DNA of 64,000 nt from Sphingomonas sp. IC081 (GCF_006874585.1 NZ_CP029761.1:1375001-1439000), one strand, 5' to 3'; positions 34,757-43,729 are shown, counted from the stretch's first letter. Numbers and translations are program-made. Notes: a model not told the origin generated them from the sequence alone.

Positions 34757-35407
34757 ATGAAATTGAAGTATGCCGCGGGCTTCTGCCTGCTGGTGTCGGT
34801 TGCTGCTGCGGGTCAGGCACAGCAACAGGAGGCAGCCGTGACTCCGGGGGTGAATCCGGCGGTGGCTCCAGCCGAAAAGCAGGTTGCCGTGTTGGTCGCG
34901 CAGCCGCAGGACAACATCCTGCGCGCAGGCCTTGAGGTTCCGCTGCTCACGCGTGAGGAACTGACGACCAAGGGCAAGAAGCTGAAGGTCGGCCAGCGTA
35001 TCCAGATGGAAGTTGCCGCCAACATCGAGCGTAATGGCATGGTCGTGATCCCGGCTGGCACGCCGGCGATCGGCGAAATCACCGAAGTGCGCAACAAGGG
35101 CATGTGGGGCAAGTCGGGCTATATCGGCGCGCGTGTCGTGTCGATCCGTCTCGGCGATCGCAATATCCGCGTGACCGGCACGTTCGACGACAAGGGTGTT
35201 ACCGGCACGGGCGGCGTTGTTGCGGCCATTGCCTTCGTGCCGATTGCCGGGTTCCTGACCACTGGAACCAGCGCGTTCATCGCGCCGGGCTCCCCGGTCA
35301 AGGGATTCCTCGACGAGGATGTGACCTTCACTGCGACTTCCGCGCCCGCGCCGATCCCGGTGGCGGCTACGCCCGTAGCGCCGGCAGCGTCTTCCGGCGC
35401 CCAGTAA
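34757..35407 (+). CDS. Exported beta-rich protein of unknown function
   Basis: A 216-residue protein with a signal peptide (MKLKYAAGFCLLVSVAAAGQA) and a very good ribosome site, AGGGGGA. The mature domain (about residues 45-180) reads VPLLTREELTTKGKKLKVGQRIQMEVAANIERNGMVVIPAGTPAIGEITEVRNKGMWGKSGYIGARVVSIRLGDRNIRVTGTFDDKG. This resembles, in layout, the periplasmic beta-barrel of VirB10/TrbI-type proteins ('IPAGT...GxV'), without the rest of a secretion system. A hydrophobic stretch (GVVAAIAFVPIAGFLTTGTSAFI) follows, and the tail is Ala/Pro-rich. No family name can be given with confidence. Confidence 0.75.
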   Translation: MKLKYAAGFCLLVSVAAAGQAQQQEAAVTPGVNPAVAPAEKQVAVLVAQPQDNILRAGLEVPLLTREELTTKGKKLKVGQRIQMEVAANIERNGMVVIPAGTPAIGEITEVRNKGMWGKSGYIGARVVSIRLGDRNIRVTGTFDDKGVTGTGGVVAAIAFVPIAGFLTTGTSAFIAPGSPVKGFLDEDVTFTATSAPAPIPVAATPVAPAASSGAQ

Positions 35408-35432
35408 GAATCCCATCGGACTGATCGGCGCC

Positions 35433-37442
35433 TCAGGCGTCGATCAGTTCGGGATCGATTTCGCCCGCGCGGTTCTGGATGAACTGGAAGCGGTGTTCGG
35501 GATTGCGGCCCATCAGGCGGTCGACGAGGTCCTTCACCGCCGCGCGGCCTTCGTATTCGGGCGGCAGGGTGATGCGGATCAGCGAGCGGCTCGCCGGGGC
35601 CATCGTCGTCTCGCGCAGTTGCTGGGGGTTCATCTCGCCCAGACCCTTGAAGCGGCCGACTTCGACCTTCTTGCCCTTGAACATCGTCTGTTCCAGTTCG
35701 GCGCGGTGCTCGTCGTCGCGGGCATAGGCGGACGTCGAGCCCGAAGTCAGGCGGTAGAGCGGCGGCTGGGCGAGGTAGAGGTGCCCACGCCGCACGATTT
35801 CCGGCATTTCCTGGAAAAAGAACGTCATCAACAGCGTGGCGATGTGGGCGCCGTCGACGTCGGCGTCGGTCATGATGACCACGCGGTCGTAGCGCAGGTC
35901 GTCGGCGTTGCAGTCCTTGCGGGTGCCGCAGCCGAGCGCGAGGCCGAGGTCGGCGATTTCCTGATTGGCGCGGATCTTGTCGGCCGTGGCGCTGGCGACG
36001 TTGAGGATCTTGCCGCGGATCGGCAGGATCGCCTGCGTCTTGCGGTCACGCGCCTGCTTGGCCGAACCGCCTGCCGAATCGCCTTCGACAATGAAGAGTT
36101 CGGTCTCGGCATCCGTTTCGCCCGAGCAATCGGTGAGCTTGCCGGGCAGGCGCAGCTTCTTGGCGTTGGTGGCAGTCTTGCGCTTGACCTCACGCTCGGC
36201 CTTGCGGCGCAGGCGTTCGTCCATGCGCTCCATGACCGCGCCGAGCAGCGCCTTGCCGCGCTCCATGTTGTCGGTCAGGAAGTGGTCGAAGTGATCGCGC
36301 ACGGCCGCTTCCACCATGCGCGCGGCTTCCGGACTGGTCAGGCGGTCCTTGGTCTGGCTCTGGAACTGCGGATCGCGGATGAAGACCGAAAGCATGACTT
36401 CGCTGCCGGTCACCACGTCGTCCGGGGTGATGTCCTTGGCCTTCTTGGCCTGCCCGACCAGGTCGGCAAAGGCGCGGATACCCTTGGTCAGCGCGCCGCG
36501 CAGGCCCTGTTCGTGGGTGCCGCCGTCGGGCGTGGGAATGGTGTTGCAGTACCAGGAATAGGAGCCGTCCGAGTAGAGCGGCCAGGCGATCGCCCATTCG
36601 ACCCGCCCCTGTTCGGAGCCGTCCTCGCCGCGCGGGAATTCCTGGCTGCCGGAGAAGAACTGCGTGGTCACGCATTCGCGGCTGCCGATCTGTTCGGCAA
36701 GGTGGTCGGCCAGGCCGCCGGGGAACTGGAAGGTCGCCTCGGCGGGAATGCCGTCCACCGCGAGTGCGGGCGCGCACTTCCAGCGGATCTCGACACCGGC
36801 GAAGAGGTAGGCCTTCGAGCGCACCAGTTTGAACAGGCGCGCGGGCTTGAACTTCTGGTCGCCGAAAATTTCGGTATCGGGCGTGAAGGTGACGGCGGTG
36901 CCCCGGCGGTTGGGCGCGGCGCCGACTTTCTGCAATGGCCCCAGCGTTACCCCGCGCGAAAATTCCTGCGCGAAGAGTTCCTTGTTGCGGGCGACTTCCA
37001 CGCGGGTCTTCACCGAAAGGGCGTTGACCACCGAGATGCCGACGCCGTGCAGACCGCCCGAGGTGGCATAGGCCTTGCCGGAAAACTTGCCGCCCGAGTG
37101 CAGGGTGGAAAGGATCACTTCGAGGGCCGACTTGCCCGGATATTTGGGATGCTCGTCGACCGGGATGCCGCGGCCGTTGTCGGTGATGGTAAGGCGTCCG
37201 GCAGTGCCCGGTTCCTCTTCCAGCGTCACCTCGATGCGGTTGGCGTGGCCCGCGACGGCTTCGTCCATCGCGTTGTCGAGCACTTCGGCGGCGAGGTGGT
37301 GCAGCGCGCGCTCGTCCGTGCCGCCGATGTACATGCCCGGACGGCGGCGGACGGGCTCAAGCCCCTCCAGCACTTCGATGGCCGAACCGTCGTAGGTTTC
37401 ACCGCCCGCGGAGGGGAGCTTTTCGAAGAGGTCGTCGGACAT
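35433..37442 (-). CDS. parE: DNA topoisomerase IV subunit B
   Basis: A 669-residue type IIA topoisomerase ATPase subunit, which with ParC decatenates daughter chromosomes. The GHKL ATPase motifs are LDNAMDEAVAG, DNGRGIPVDEHPKYPGKSALEVILSTLHSGGKF and GGLHGVGISVVNALS. The transducer domain follows. The TOPRIM domain has VEGDSAGGSAKQARDRKTQAILPIRGKILNV and MTDADVDGAHIATLL. The C-terminus FKGLGEMNPQQLRETTM is conserved. The absence of the ~170-residue GyrB insertion and the total length fit ParE rather than GyrB. Confidence 0.96.
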   Translation of the reverse strand: MSDDLFEKLPSAGGETYDGSAIEVLEGLEPVRRRPGMYIGGTDERALHHLAAEVLDNAMDEAVAGHANRIEVTLEEEPGTAGRLTITDNGRGIPVDEHPKYPGKSALEVILSTLHSGGKFSGKAYATSGGLHGVGISVVNALSVKTRVEVARNKELFAQEFSRGVTLGPLQKVGAAPNRRGTAVTFTPDTEIFGDQKFKPARLFKLVRSKAYLFAGVEIRWKCAPALAVDGIPAEATFQFPGGLADHLAEQIGSRECVTTQFFSGSQEFPRGEDGSEQGRVEWAIAWPLYSDGSYSWYCNTIPTPDGGTHEQGLRGALTKGIRAFADLVGQAKKAKDITPDDVVTGSEVMLSVFIRDPQFQSQTKDRLTSPEAARMVEAAVRDHFDHFLTDNMERGKALLGAVMERMDERLRRKAEREVKRKTATNAKKLRLPGKLTDCSGETDAETELFIVEGDSAGGSAKQARDRKTQAILPIRGKILNVASATADKIRANQEIADLGLALGCGTRKDCNADDLRYDRVVIMTDADVDGAHIATLLMTFFFQEMPEIVRRGHLYLAQPPLYRLTSGSTSAYARDDEHRAELEQTMFKGKKVEVGRFKGLGEMNPQQLRETTMAPASRSLIRITLPPEYEGRAAVKDLVDRLMGRNPEHRFQFIQNRAGEIDPELIDA

Positions 37443-37543
37443 GGCTGCGACTATAGGCAGGCGGAAAATCCGCGATCAAGCGTGCATGCCCGATTTTTCG
37501 CAGCGATTGGGGAAAAGTGGAAGAAAAAGAGAACAAAAGGAGT

Positions 37544-37565
37544 GGGGCGCCGCTCCGGACGCCCC
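37544..37565 (-). terminator. Intrinsic terminator after the penicillin-binding-protein activator gene
   Basis: Read on the minus strand, GGGGCGTCCGGAGCGGCGCCCC is followed by ACTCCTTTTGTTCTCTTTTTC. A GC hairpin with a U-rich tail 11 bases beyond the stop codon. Confidence 0.65.
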
Positions 37566-37575
37566 GTCTGTCCCG

Positions 37576-38754
37576 TTATTTACCCGTGGCGAAGCCGGTC
37601 GGTGCGGCGTCGATCACCTTCACCGCGCCGGCAGAGACGGTGCGCACTTCCAGCGCGCGCTCGATCAGGCCGTTGCGGTTGAAGCGGAAAGCGCCGTCGA
37701 CACCGAGGAAGCCGTCCTGCGCGAACATCGCCGCCGTCGGGAACGCGGCGCCCTGCTTCCAGTCACGCGCGACGCGCAAGGTGAGCAGAACCGCGTCGTA
37801 GCCGAGCGTGGCGATGCGGAAGGGCTGCACGCCGAAGCGGGCGCGGTAGCTCTTGGAGAACTGGCCGAAGCGCGCGTCCGAAACGGTGGAGAACCACGCG
37901 CCGTTCAGCGACGGCGAGGCCGCCAGCTCCTTTTCGCCGCTCCACAGCTCGGTGCCGAGCAGGCGGACCGAAGTGGTGCCGCCGCCCGCACGGTAGGCGG
38001 TGGCGGCGCGGGCCGAGAGGCTGCCGCTGTCGGCGATCAGCAGCGCGTCGTAGCCGCCCTTGGCCTTGATGCGCGTGGCCGCGGCGCTGATCGAGGCGGC
38101 GGTGCGGTCATAGGGCTCCATCGCCAGCACGGTGCCGCCGCTGGCGCGCACGGTCGAAAGCAGCGATGCACTGACGCGCTGGCCGTAGTCGCCGCGCGGG
38201 ACAAGGGCGGCAAAGCTCGAGACGCCCTGCTGGCGGGCATAGGCCACCGTGCGTGCGACCGACTGGCCGGGCAGGTTGCCGATCACGAACACGTCGGCTC
38301 CGGCGGCTTCCTCGTCGTTCGAGAACGAGATGAGCGGCACCCTGGCAGGCTTGGCGACGGCGCGGACCGCGCCGATGTCGTCCGCCAGCAGCGGGCCGAG
38401 GATCAGCTTGTTGCCGTCCGCCACGGCCTTGCGTGCGGCCTCGCCGGGGTTGGTGCCGGTGTCGTAAGTGGTGATGCGCAGGTTCTTGGCGCCGGTATCG
38501 AGCAGCGCCATGTTCGCGGCATTGGCCAGCGACTGCCCAACGCCCGCGTTCGGGCCGGTGACCGGAACCAGCAGCGCGATGCGGTGGCGGTCGGTGTCGG
38601 TGGCGACGACATTGTTCTCGCTCGGTGTCGGCGTCGGCGCCGGGCCGGGGGCAGGGGCCTTGGGAACGACCGCGCAGCCGGCGAGCAGGGCCATGGCGGC
38701 TCCGGCAAGGAAGTTGCGCCGATGGGTACGCCCGATGAGGGTCGTGTCGAACAT
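37576..38754 (-). CDS. Penicillin-binding protein activator (LpoA-like) lipoprotein
   Basis: A 392-residue lipoprotein with a periplasmic-binding-protein (type I) fold. A twin-Arg-containing N-region (RTHRRNFLAGAAMALLAGC) ends in a lipobox with Cys at about 27. A Pro/Ala linker follows (KAPAPGPAPTPTP), then RIALLVPVTGPNAGVGQSLANAANMAL, TYDTGTNPGEAARKAVADGNKLILGPLLADD and the second lobe. This matches the alphaproteobacterial LpoA-like/COG3107 proteins, presumed to stimulate peptidoglycan synthases from the outer membrane. It is divergent from rsmI, the conserved neighbour in this family. GGGAG upstream supports the ATG at 38754. Confidence 0.9.
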   Translation of the reverse strand: MFDTTLIGRTHRRNFLAGAAMALLAGCAVVPKAPAPGPAPTPTPSENNVVATDTDRHRIALLVPVTGPNAGVGQSLANAANMALLDTGAKNLRITTYDTGTNPGEAARKAVADGNKLILGPLLADDIGAVRAVAKPARVPLISFSNDEEAAGADVFVIGNLPGQSVARTVAYARQQGVSSFAALVPRGDYGQRVSASLLSTVRASGGTVLAMEPYDRTAASISAAATRIKAKGGYDALLIADSGSLSARAATAYRAGGGTTSVRLLGTELWSGEKELAASPSLNGAWFSTVSDARFGQFSKSYRARFGVQPFRIATLGYDAVLLTLRVARDWKQGAAFPTAAMFAQDGFLGVDGAFRFNRNGLIERALEVRTVSAGAVKVIDAAPTGFATGK

Positions 38755-38791
38755 TGCTTGCCGCTCCCGTGGTCCTTGGGCCATTAGGCCG

Positions 38792-39622
38792 ATGATGGAA
38801 AACAGTCTTTCACCGGGCCTCTACATAGTCGCAACCCCGATTGGCAACCTCGGGGACATAACCTTGCGGGCGGTCGAGACGCTGCGGGGCGTCAGCGCGG
38901 TTGCCTGCGAGGATACCCGGGTGACCGGCAAGCTCCTGCATCATCTCGGCATCAAGCAACGGATGATTCGCTACGACGACCATGCCGGCGAGGGTGACCG
39001 CGAGCGTCTGCTGGCGCTGATGGAGAGCGAGCCGGTGGCATTGGTCAGCGATGCCGGAACCCCGCTGATTTCGGACCCCGGCTACCGTCTGGTGCGCACC
39101 GCCCGCGAGCGCGGGATCGCCGTCACCAGCCTGCCCGGAGCCAATGCCGCGGTCATGGCGATGACGCTCTCGGGTCTGCCCAACGACCGTTTCCTGTTTG
39201 CCGGGTTCCTCCCCAACAAGGCGAGGGCGCGCGAGGGGGTGCTTGCGGATCTGGCCAAGGTTCCCGCGACGCTGATCTTCTACGAAACCGCGCCGAGGCT
39301 GGAGGATTCGCTGCAGGCTATCGATTCGGTGCTGCCGGGCCGCGAAGTGGCGGTGGCGCGCGAACTGACGAAGAAGTTCGAGGAATGCCGCAGCGGCACC
39401 CCGCAGGACCTGATCGCGCATTACGCCGCTCATCCGCCCAAGGGCGAGATCGTGTTGCTGGTGGCGCCGCCGGGAGACGAACTGCTGGGCGAGGTCGATG
39501 TGGATGCCCTGCTGCGCAGCGCGCTGGAGCAGGCCAAGCCCTCGCAGGCCGCGGCCAGCGTGGCCAAGGCGACCGGACTCGATCGCAAGATGCTCTATGC
39601 GCGGGCGCTGGAACTGAAGTGA
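38792..39622 (+). CDS. rsmI: 16S rRNA (cytidine(1402)-2'-O)-methyltransferase
   Basis: A 276-residue SAM-dependent methyltransferase of the tetrapyrrole-methylase fold that 2'-O-methylates C1402 in the 30S decoding centre. Motifs are YIVATPIGNLGDITLRAVETL, CEDTRVTGKLL, ALVSDAGTPLISDPGY, LPGANAAVMAMTLSGLP and FYETAPRLEDSL; the C-terminal helix-turn-helix reads VAKATGLDRKMLYARALEL. Start is ATGATG at 38792; either ATG may serve. Its stop overlaps yraN (GTGA). Divergent from the LpoA-like gene. Confidence 0.96.
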   Translation: MMENSLSPGLYIVATPIGNLGDITLRAVETLRGVSAVACEDTRVTGKLLHHLGIKQRMIRYDDHAGEGDRERLLALMESEPVALVSDAGTPLISDPGYRLVRTARERGIAVTSLPGANAAVMAMTLSGLPNDRFLFAGFLPNKARAREGVLADLAKVPATLIFYETAPRLEDSLQAIDSVLPGREVAVARELTKKFEECRSGTPQDLIAHYAAHPPKGEIVLLVAPPGDELLGEVDVDALLRSALEQAKPSQAAASVAKATGLDRKMLYARALELK

Positions 39623-39981
39623 GCGATCGGCGCGCCCATGCGGAGCGGCAGGGGCGGCGGGGCGAGACGCTTGCGTTGTGGTACTTGCGGCTAAGCGGTT
39701 GGCGCGTTCTGGCGCGGCGCGCGAAGACGGTGCGGGGCGAGGTCGACCTGGTGGTCCGGCGCGGGCGGACACTCTGCTTCGTGGAAGTGAAGTGGCGTTC
39801 GCGGGCCGAGGATCTGGGGCATGCGATCGACGCCTATCGCCTGCGCCGGGTGGCGGCGGCGGCGCAAGTGCTGGCGGCGCGATACCAGAAACCCGGCGAC
39901 AACCTCAGGATTGATGTCCTGCTGCTGGCGCCGGGGTGCTGGCCCCGCCGGATCACCAATGCCTGGCAGCCCGGCGGATGA
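39619..39981 (+). CDS. yraN: YraN family (UPF0102) predicted endonuclease
   Basis: A 120-residue protein of the UPF0102/YraN family, with a restriction-endonuclease-like core: GEVDLVVRRGRTLCFVEVKWRS carries the E-x-D and E-x-K metal-site residues. AERQGRRGETLALWYLRLSGWRVLARRAKT precedes it, as usual. The family may act in recombination, but no activity is established. GTG start overlaps the rsmI stop by four bases; the rsmI-yraN pair is conserved in proteobacteria. Confidence 0.92.
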   Translation: MSDRRAHAERQGRRGETLALWYLRLSGWRVLARRAKTVRGEVDLVVRRGRTLCFVEVKWRSRAEDLGHAIDAYRLRRVAAAAQVLAARYQKPGDNLRIDVLLLAPGCWPRRITNAWQPGG

Positions 39982-40011
39982 CAGCGGGGGGTCTGGTCAG
40001 GCCGCCCAGGC

Positions 40012-40239
40012 TCAGCCGTGCGGCTTGGGGTGTTCGCTGGGCGCCGGGGACGGGTGCTCGCCCGGATGCGTGGTGGGGTGCGAGGTCGGGTGGTCAGCGG
40101 GATGGCCGGTGGGATGCGGCTCGGGGTTGGCGGCGGCGACTACGCTGCCGAAAACCAGCATCGTCGCCCCTGCCGCAAGGACTGCGGCCAGTTTGAACGG
40201 GTTGGCTTGGCTCAAGGGGGAATTGTGCATGAAGACCAT
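40012..40239 (-). CDS. Small exported His/Pro-rich protein
   Basis: A 75-residue minus-strand frame with a good signal peptide (NPFKLAAVLAAGATMLVFGSVVAAA). The mature tail of about 38 residues is almost only His, Pro, Thr, Ser, Glu and Gly, with the unit H-P repeated eight or nine times (HPTGHPADHPTSHPTTHP, EHPKPHG). Such repeats can bind metals such as Ni, Zn or Cu, or span the wall; this is inference. ACAGG lies just ahead of the ATG at 40239; an internal ATG at 40230 (MHNSPLSQ) is an alternative start. It is convergent with rsmI-yraN and divergent from gshB. The opposite strand is also open, so it is not certain to be a gene. Confidence 0.65.
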   Translation of the reverse strand: MVFMHNSPLSQANPFKLAAVLAAGATMLVFGSVVAAANPEPHPTGHPADHPTSHPTTHPGEHPSPAPSEHPKPHG

Positions 40240-40351
40240 CCTGTTTCGAGATATCGCGGGGGCTTTCCCGCGGCGGATGCGAAACTAGTCGCGCACGTCG
40301 CCGATTCCGATTAACCGGCGGTTCCGCAATCCCCCCAAGGAACAGTGATTC

Positions 40352-41338
40352 ATGACCCTGCGCATCGCCGTCCAGATGGACCCGCTCGAGACGATCAACA
40401 TCGCGGGCGATTCGTCCTTCGCCCTCATGCTTGCCGCCCAGGCGCGCGGCTACACGCTGTTCCATTATGACGTGCGCACCCTGGCCTACGACGCGTCCTA
40501 CGGCGCGGCCGGGCGGCTTACCTGCTGGGGCGCGCCGGTGACGGTGCAGCGCGTCGAGGGCGCGCACTTCACCCGCGGCGAGTACCGGCTGATCGACCTT
40601 GTCGCCGATGTCGACGTGGTGCTGATGCGGCAGGATCCGCCGTTCGACCTTGGCTACATCACCGCGACTCACTTGCTGGAACGGCTGGCCGGGCAGACGC
40701 TGGTCGCCAACGATCCCGCCTCGGTGCGCAATGCGCCGGAAAAGGTCTTCGTGCTCGATTTCGCGCGCTTCATGCCGCCCACACTCATCGCCCGCCGGAT
40801 CGAGGACGTGCGCGCCTTCCAGGAACGGCAGGTCGCGGCCGGCCTCGGCGGTGATCTTGTCGTCAAGCCGCTGCACGGCAATGGCGGCAAGGCGGTGTTC
40901 CGCGTGCCTGCCGACGGCAGCAATCTCGGGGCGCTGGTCGAGATGTTCCAGAACGCCTGGGTCGAACCCTTCATGGTCCAGCCGTTCCTTCCCGACGTCG
41001 CCGAGGGCGACAAGCGCATCGTGCTGGTCGACGGCGTGGTGGCGGGGGCGATCAACCGCAAGCCGGGCGCGGGCGAGTTCCGCTCGAACCTTGCCGTCGG
41101 CGGTTCCGCCGAGGCGACCGAGCTCACTTCGACCGAATTGGCGATCTGCGCGGCGATGGGGCCGGAACTGAAGGCGCGCGGGCTGGTTTTTGTCGGCATC
41201 GACGTGATTGGCGGAAAATGGCTGACGGAAATCAATGTGACTTCGCCCACCGGCATCGTCGCCATCGACCGTTTCAACGGCACCGATACCTGCGCGATGA
41301 TCTGGGATGCCATCGCGGTCCGCCACGCCGCCATGTAA
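40352..41338 (+). CDS. gshB: Glutathione synthetase
   Basis: A 328-residue ATP-grasp enzyme joining gamma-glutamylcysteine and glycine. It starts RIAVQMDPLETINIAGDSSFALMLAAQARGY, as in proteobacterial GshB. Characteristic later segments are LMRQDPPFDLGYITATHLLE, PLHGNGGKAVFRV, RIVLVDGVVAGAINRKPGAGEFRSNLAVGGSAE and FVGIDVIGGKWLTEINVTSPTGI. Length is typical. AAGGA lies 10 bases before the ATG. Confidence 0.97.
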   Translation: MTLRIAVQMDPLETINIAGDSSFALMLAAQARGYTLFHYDVRTLAYDASYGAAGRLTCWGAPVTVQRVEGAHFTRGEYRLIDLVADVDVVLMRQDPPFDLGYITATHLLERLAGQTLVANDPASVRNAPEKVFVLDFARFMPPTLIARRIEDVRAFQERQVAAGLGGDLVVKPLHGNGGKAVFRVPADGSNLGALVEMFQNAWVEPFMVQPFLPDVAEGDKRIVLVDGVVAGAINRKPGAGEFRSNLAVGGSAEATELTSTELAICAAMGPELKARGLVFVGIDVIGGKWLTEINVTSPTGIVAIDRFNGTDTCAMIWDAIAVRHAAM

Positions 41339-41374
41339 CGGCGCGCTGCTCTGTAGTTCCTTGGAATTTCCGAC

Positions 41375-41974
41375 ATGGATGATTGGGTCATCCGCCTGAT
41401 CGAGGGCGGCGGCTACTGGGGCATCGCCTTGCTGATGGTGCTGGAAAACCTGGTGCCGCCGATCCCTTCCGAGCTCATCATGGGTGTGGCCGGGGTCGCC
41501 CTCGCGCGCGGCACGATGAGCTTTGCGCCAGTGCTGCTGGCGGGCACCGCGGGCTGCACGCTGGGCAACTACATCCTGTTCCTGATTGCCGATCGCCTCG
41601 GCTACGAGCGCATGGAACCGCTGGTCGACCGCTGGGGGCGCTGGCTGACGATGGAGTGGCACGATGTCGAGCGCGCCGGGCGGTTTTTCCGCCGTCATGG
41701 CCACTGGATCGTGTTTGTCATGCGCTTCATGCCGATGTTCCGGACGCTGATCTCGGTTCCGGCGGGGCTTTCGCACATGCGGCACGTGCCGTTCCTGCTC
41801 TATACGGCGGCGGGCGCGGCGGTGTGGAACACGCTTTTGCTGATGGGCGGGCAGTGGCTGGGGCACCGCTTCACCGAAGCGGGGCAGTGGATCGGCTGGG
41901 CAACCCTCGCACTCGCAGCAATCACGATGGCCTGGTACTTCTGGCGGGTGCTCACGTGGAAGTCCACGCGCTAG
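41375..41974 (+). CDS. DedA family (SNARE-associated/VTT domain) membrane protein
   Basis: A 199-residue inner-membrane protein of the DedA/VTT family. Characteristic parts are GYWGIALLMVLENLVPPIPSELIMGVAGVALARG, the re-entrant GCTLGNYILFLIADRLG, and VMRFMPMFRTLISVPAGLSHMRHVPFLLYTAAGAAVWNTLL, which has the conserved Arg and Pro-Ala-Gly. DedA proteins flip undecaprenyl phosphate or phosphatidylethanolamine and affect envelope stress; which lipid this one moves is unknown. It follows gshB by 36 bases and may be in the same transcript. Confidence 0.93.
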   Translation: MDDWVIRLIEGGGYWGIALLMVLENLVPPIPSELIMGVAGVALARGTMSFAPVLLAGTAGCTLGNYILFLIADRLGYERMEPLVDRWGRWLTMEWHDVERAGRFFRRHGHWIVFVMRFMPMFRTLISVPAGLSHMRHVPFLLYTAAGAAVWNTLLLMGGQWLGHRFTEAGQWIGWATLALAAITMAWYFWRVLTWKSTR

Positions 41975-42087
41975 ATTTACTTCGCTCCAGAAAATCGAGC
42001 CGCGCTATCGTCTTGGAATAAATCTCGCCTATTCAGTCTACGCATAGTGACGTAGTCTTTCCCCGCAACCACAGGGGAGCAGACGTC

Positions 42088-42786
42088 ATGTCCAAGCGAT
42101 TGGCCGCTGAATTTTTCGGTACGTTCTGGCTTGTTTTCGGAGGCTGCGGTGCAGCCGTTCTTGCAGCGGGTTTTCCTGAACTGGGTATCGGCTTTGCCGG
42201 CGTGGCGCTGGCCTTTGGCCTCACGGTCGTGACCATGGCCTATGCGGTGGGCTCGATTTCCGGGGGGCATTTCAATCCGGCGGTGTCGCTGGGCATGGCG
42301 GTGGGCGGCCGGCTCGACTGGAAGGACCTCATCCCCTACTGGATCGCGCAAGTGATCGGTGCGATCGTCGCGGCGGCGGCGCTCTATTCCATCGCTTCGG
42401 GCAAGGCGGGCTGGGAACCCGGCGGCTTCGCCACCAACGGGTATGGTCCGCTTTCTCCCGGCGCCTATTCGCTGCATGCGGCGCTGCTGATCGAGATGAT
42501 CCTGACCGCCGGGTTCATCGTGGTGATCCTCGGATCGACCTCGAAGAGCGCGCCGGCCGGTTTCGGCCCGCTCGCCATCGGCCTTTGCCTGACGCTGATC
42601 CACCTCGTGTCGATCCCGGTCACCAACACCTCGGTGAACCCCGCGCGCTCGACCGGCGTGGCGCTGTTCGCCGAGACGGCGGCGCTTCCCCAGCTCTGGG
42701 CCTTCTGGGTTGCGCCGCTGATCGGGGCTGCCATCGGCGCCGCGATCTGGCGCTTCCTGCTGGCGGGCGAGGAAGGCGCGATCTGA
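42088..42786 (+). CDS. aqpZ: Aquaporin Z-like water channel
   Basis: A 232-residue MIP-family channel with six membrane helices and two NPA half-helices: [11 protein letters not shown] (N63) and [14 protein letters not shown]. The selectivity-filter region looks like water-specific AqpZ: F in helix 2 (ALAFGLTV), H in helix 5 ([19 protein letters not shown]) and R after the second NPA, with a small residue ahead of it. It starts [24 protein letters not shown], the usual AqpZ N-terminus. GGGGAG is upstream of the ATG. A hairpin terminator lies after the gene. Confidence 0.95.
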   Translation: MSKRLAAEFFGTFWLVFGGCGAAVLAAGFPELGIGFAGVALAFGLTVVTMAYAVGSISGGHFNPAVSLGMAVGGRLDWKDLIPYWIAQVIGAIVAAAALYSIASGKAGWEPGGFATNGYGPLSPGAYSLHAALLIEMILTAGFIVVILGSTSKSAPAGFGPLAIGLCLTLIHLVSIPVTNTSVNPARSTGVALFAETAALPQLWAFWVAPLIGAAIGAAIWRFLLAGEEGAI

Positions 42787-42805
42787 CATCGGTGGAAATT
42801 GTCGT

Positions 42806-42827
42806 CGGGGAGCGGCTGCGCTCCCCG
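42806..42827. terminator. Hairpin between convergent aqpZ and xerC
   Basis: CGGGGAGCG-GCTG-CGCTCCCCG, a 9-bp GC stem in the 46-base gap between two converging genes, with no T-run. Confidence 0.6.
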
Positions 42828-42832
42828 GTCGA

Positions 42833-43729
42833 TCATCCCTGCTCGCGCGGATGCGCGTGGCGGTAGACGTCCAGCAAAGTTGCCGCATCCACTTTGGTGT
42901 AGATCTGCGTCGAGCCGAGGCTGGCGTGGCCAAGCAGTTCCTGCAAGCTGCGCAGGTCCGCCCCGGCCCCGAGCAGGTGGGTGGCGAAACTGTGCCTGAG
43001 CGCATGCGGGGTCGCCGTCGACGGCAGGCCGAGCGCGATGCGCGCCCGCGCCATGGCCTTCTGCACCATGCCCTGCGCAAGCGCTCCGCCCTTGGCGCCG
43101 CGGAACAGCGCGCCGTCCCGCTCCAGCGGCCAGGGGCACTTGCGAATGTAATCGGCGACCGCCTCCCGCACGATCGGCAGCAGCGGCACGACCCGCTGCT
43201 TGTTGCCCTTGCCGGTGACGGTGATCGTCTCGGCCAATGGCAGCGCCGCGCCGGTCAGCGACAGGGCTTCGGCGATACGCATGCCCGCGCCGTAGAGCAG
43301 CAGCAGCACCGCCCGGTCGCGCGCGCCGATCCATTCCTCGCGGGCGTCTTCTTCCACCATGGCGGCGAGGTTCACGGCTTCATCGGGCGTGACGGGGCGC
43401 GGAATGCCTTTCTTGACGCGCGGCCCGCGCACACGCGGACCGGCGCGTTCCGGCACGCCTGCCTGCTGCCGGGCAAAGGCAAGGAAGCTCTTGATCGCCG
43501 AAAGCTCCCGCGCGGCGGAGACGTTGCCGATGCCGTCCTCGCGCCTGTCGGCAAGATGGAGGCGCAGCGATCCGGGATCGAGGGCGGCAAGCGCGTTCCA
43601 GTCGGTTGCGCCAAGACCGTCGATCAGCCGGGCGGCGGCGGCGATATAGGCGCGGCTGGTATGCGGACTGCGCCGCCGGGCATGGGCGAGGTGATTGCCC
43701 CAGGCTTCGAGCAGGTCCGCCTTGGTCAT
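42833..43729 (-). CDS. xerC: Tyrosine recombinase XerC
   Basis: A 298-residue site-specific recombinase that with XerD resolves chromosome dimers at dif. The N-terminal SAM-like domain (LLEAWGNHLAHARRRSPHTSRAYIAAAARL) precedes the catalytic domain. Catalytic residues: Arg in GAGMRIAEALSL, Lys in VTGKGNKQR, HALRHSFATHLL (His-x-x-Arg), LLGHASLGSTQIY (His) and the Tyr nucleophile in TQIYTKVD. Length and the gene context (hemW-xerC) fit chromosomal XerC rather than an integrase of a mobile element. Its ATG overlaps the hemW stop. Confidence 0.92.
   Translation of the reverse strand: MTKADLLEAWGNHLAHARRRSPHTSRAYIAAAARLIDGLGATDWNALAALDPGSLRLHLADRREDGIGNVSAARELSAIKSFLAFARQQAGVPERAGPRVRGPRVKKGIPRPVTPDEAVNLAAMVEEDAREEWIGARDRAVLLLLYGAGMRIAEALSLTGAALPLAETITVTGKGNKQRVVPLLPIVREAVADYIRKCPWPLERDGALFRGAKGGALAQGMVQKAMARARIALGLPSTATPHALRHSFATHLLGAGADLRSLQELLGHASLGSTQIYTKVDAATLLDVYRHAHPREQG

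Noticed and set aside
40094..41866. A 590-codon minus-strand frame across gshB and the DedA gene
   Set aside because: It is antisense to two well-supported genes and has no recognisable features.
42833..43729. Integrase of a mobile element
   Set aside because: Length, motif set and its location in the rph-rdgB-hemW set identify chromosomal XerC; no repeats, attachment sites or cargo genes are adjacent.
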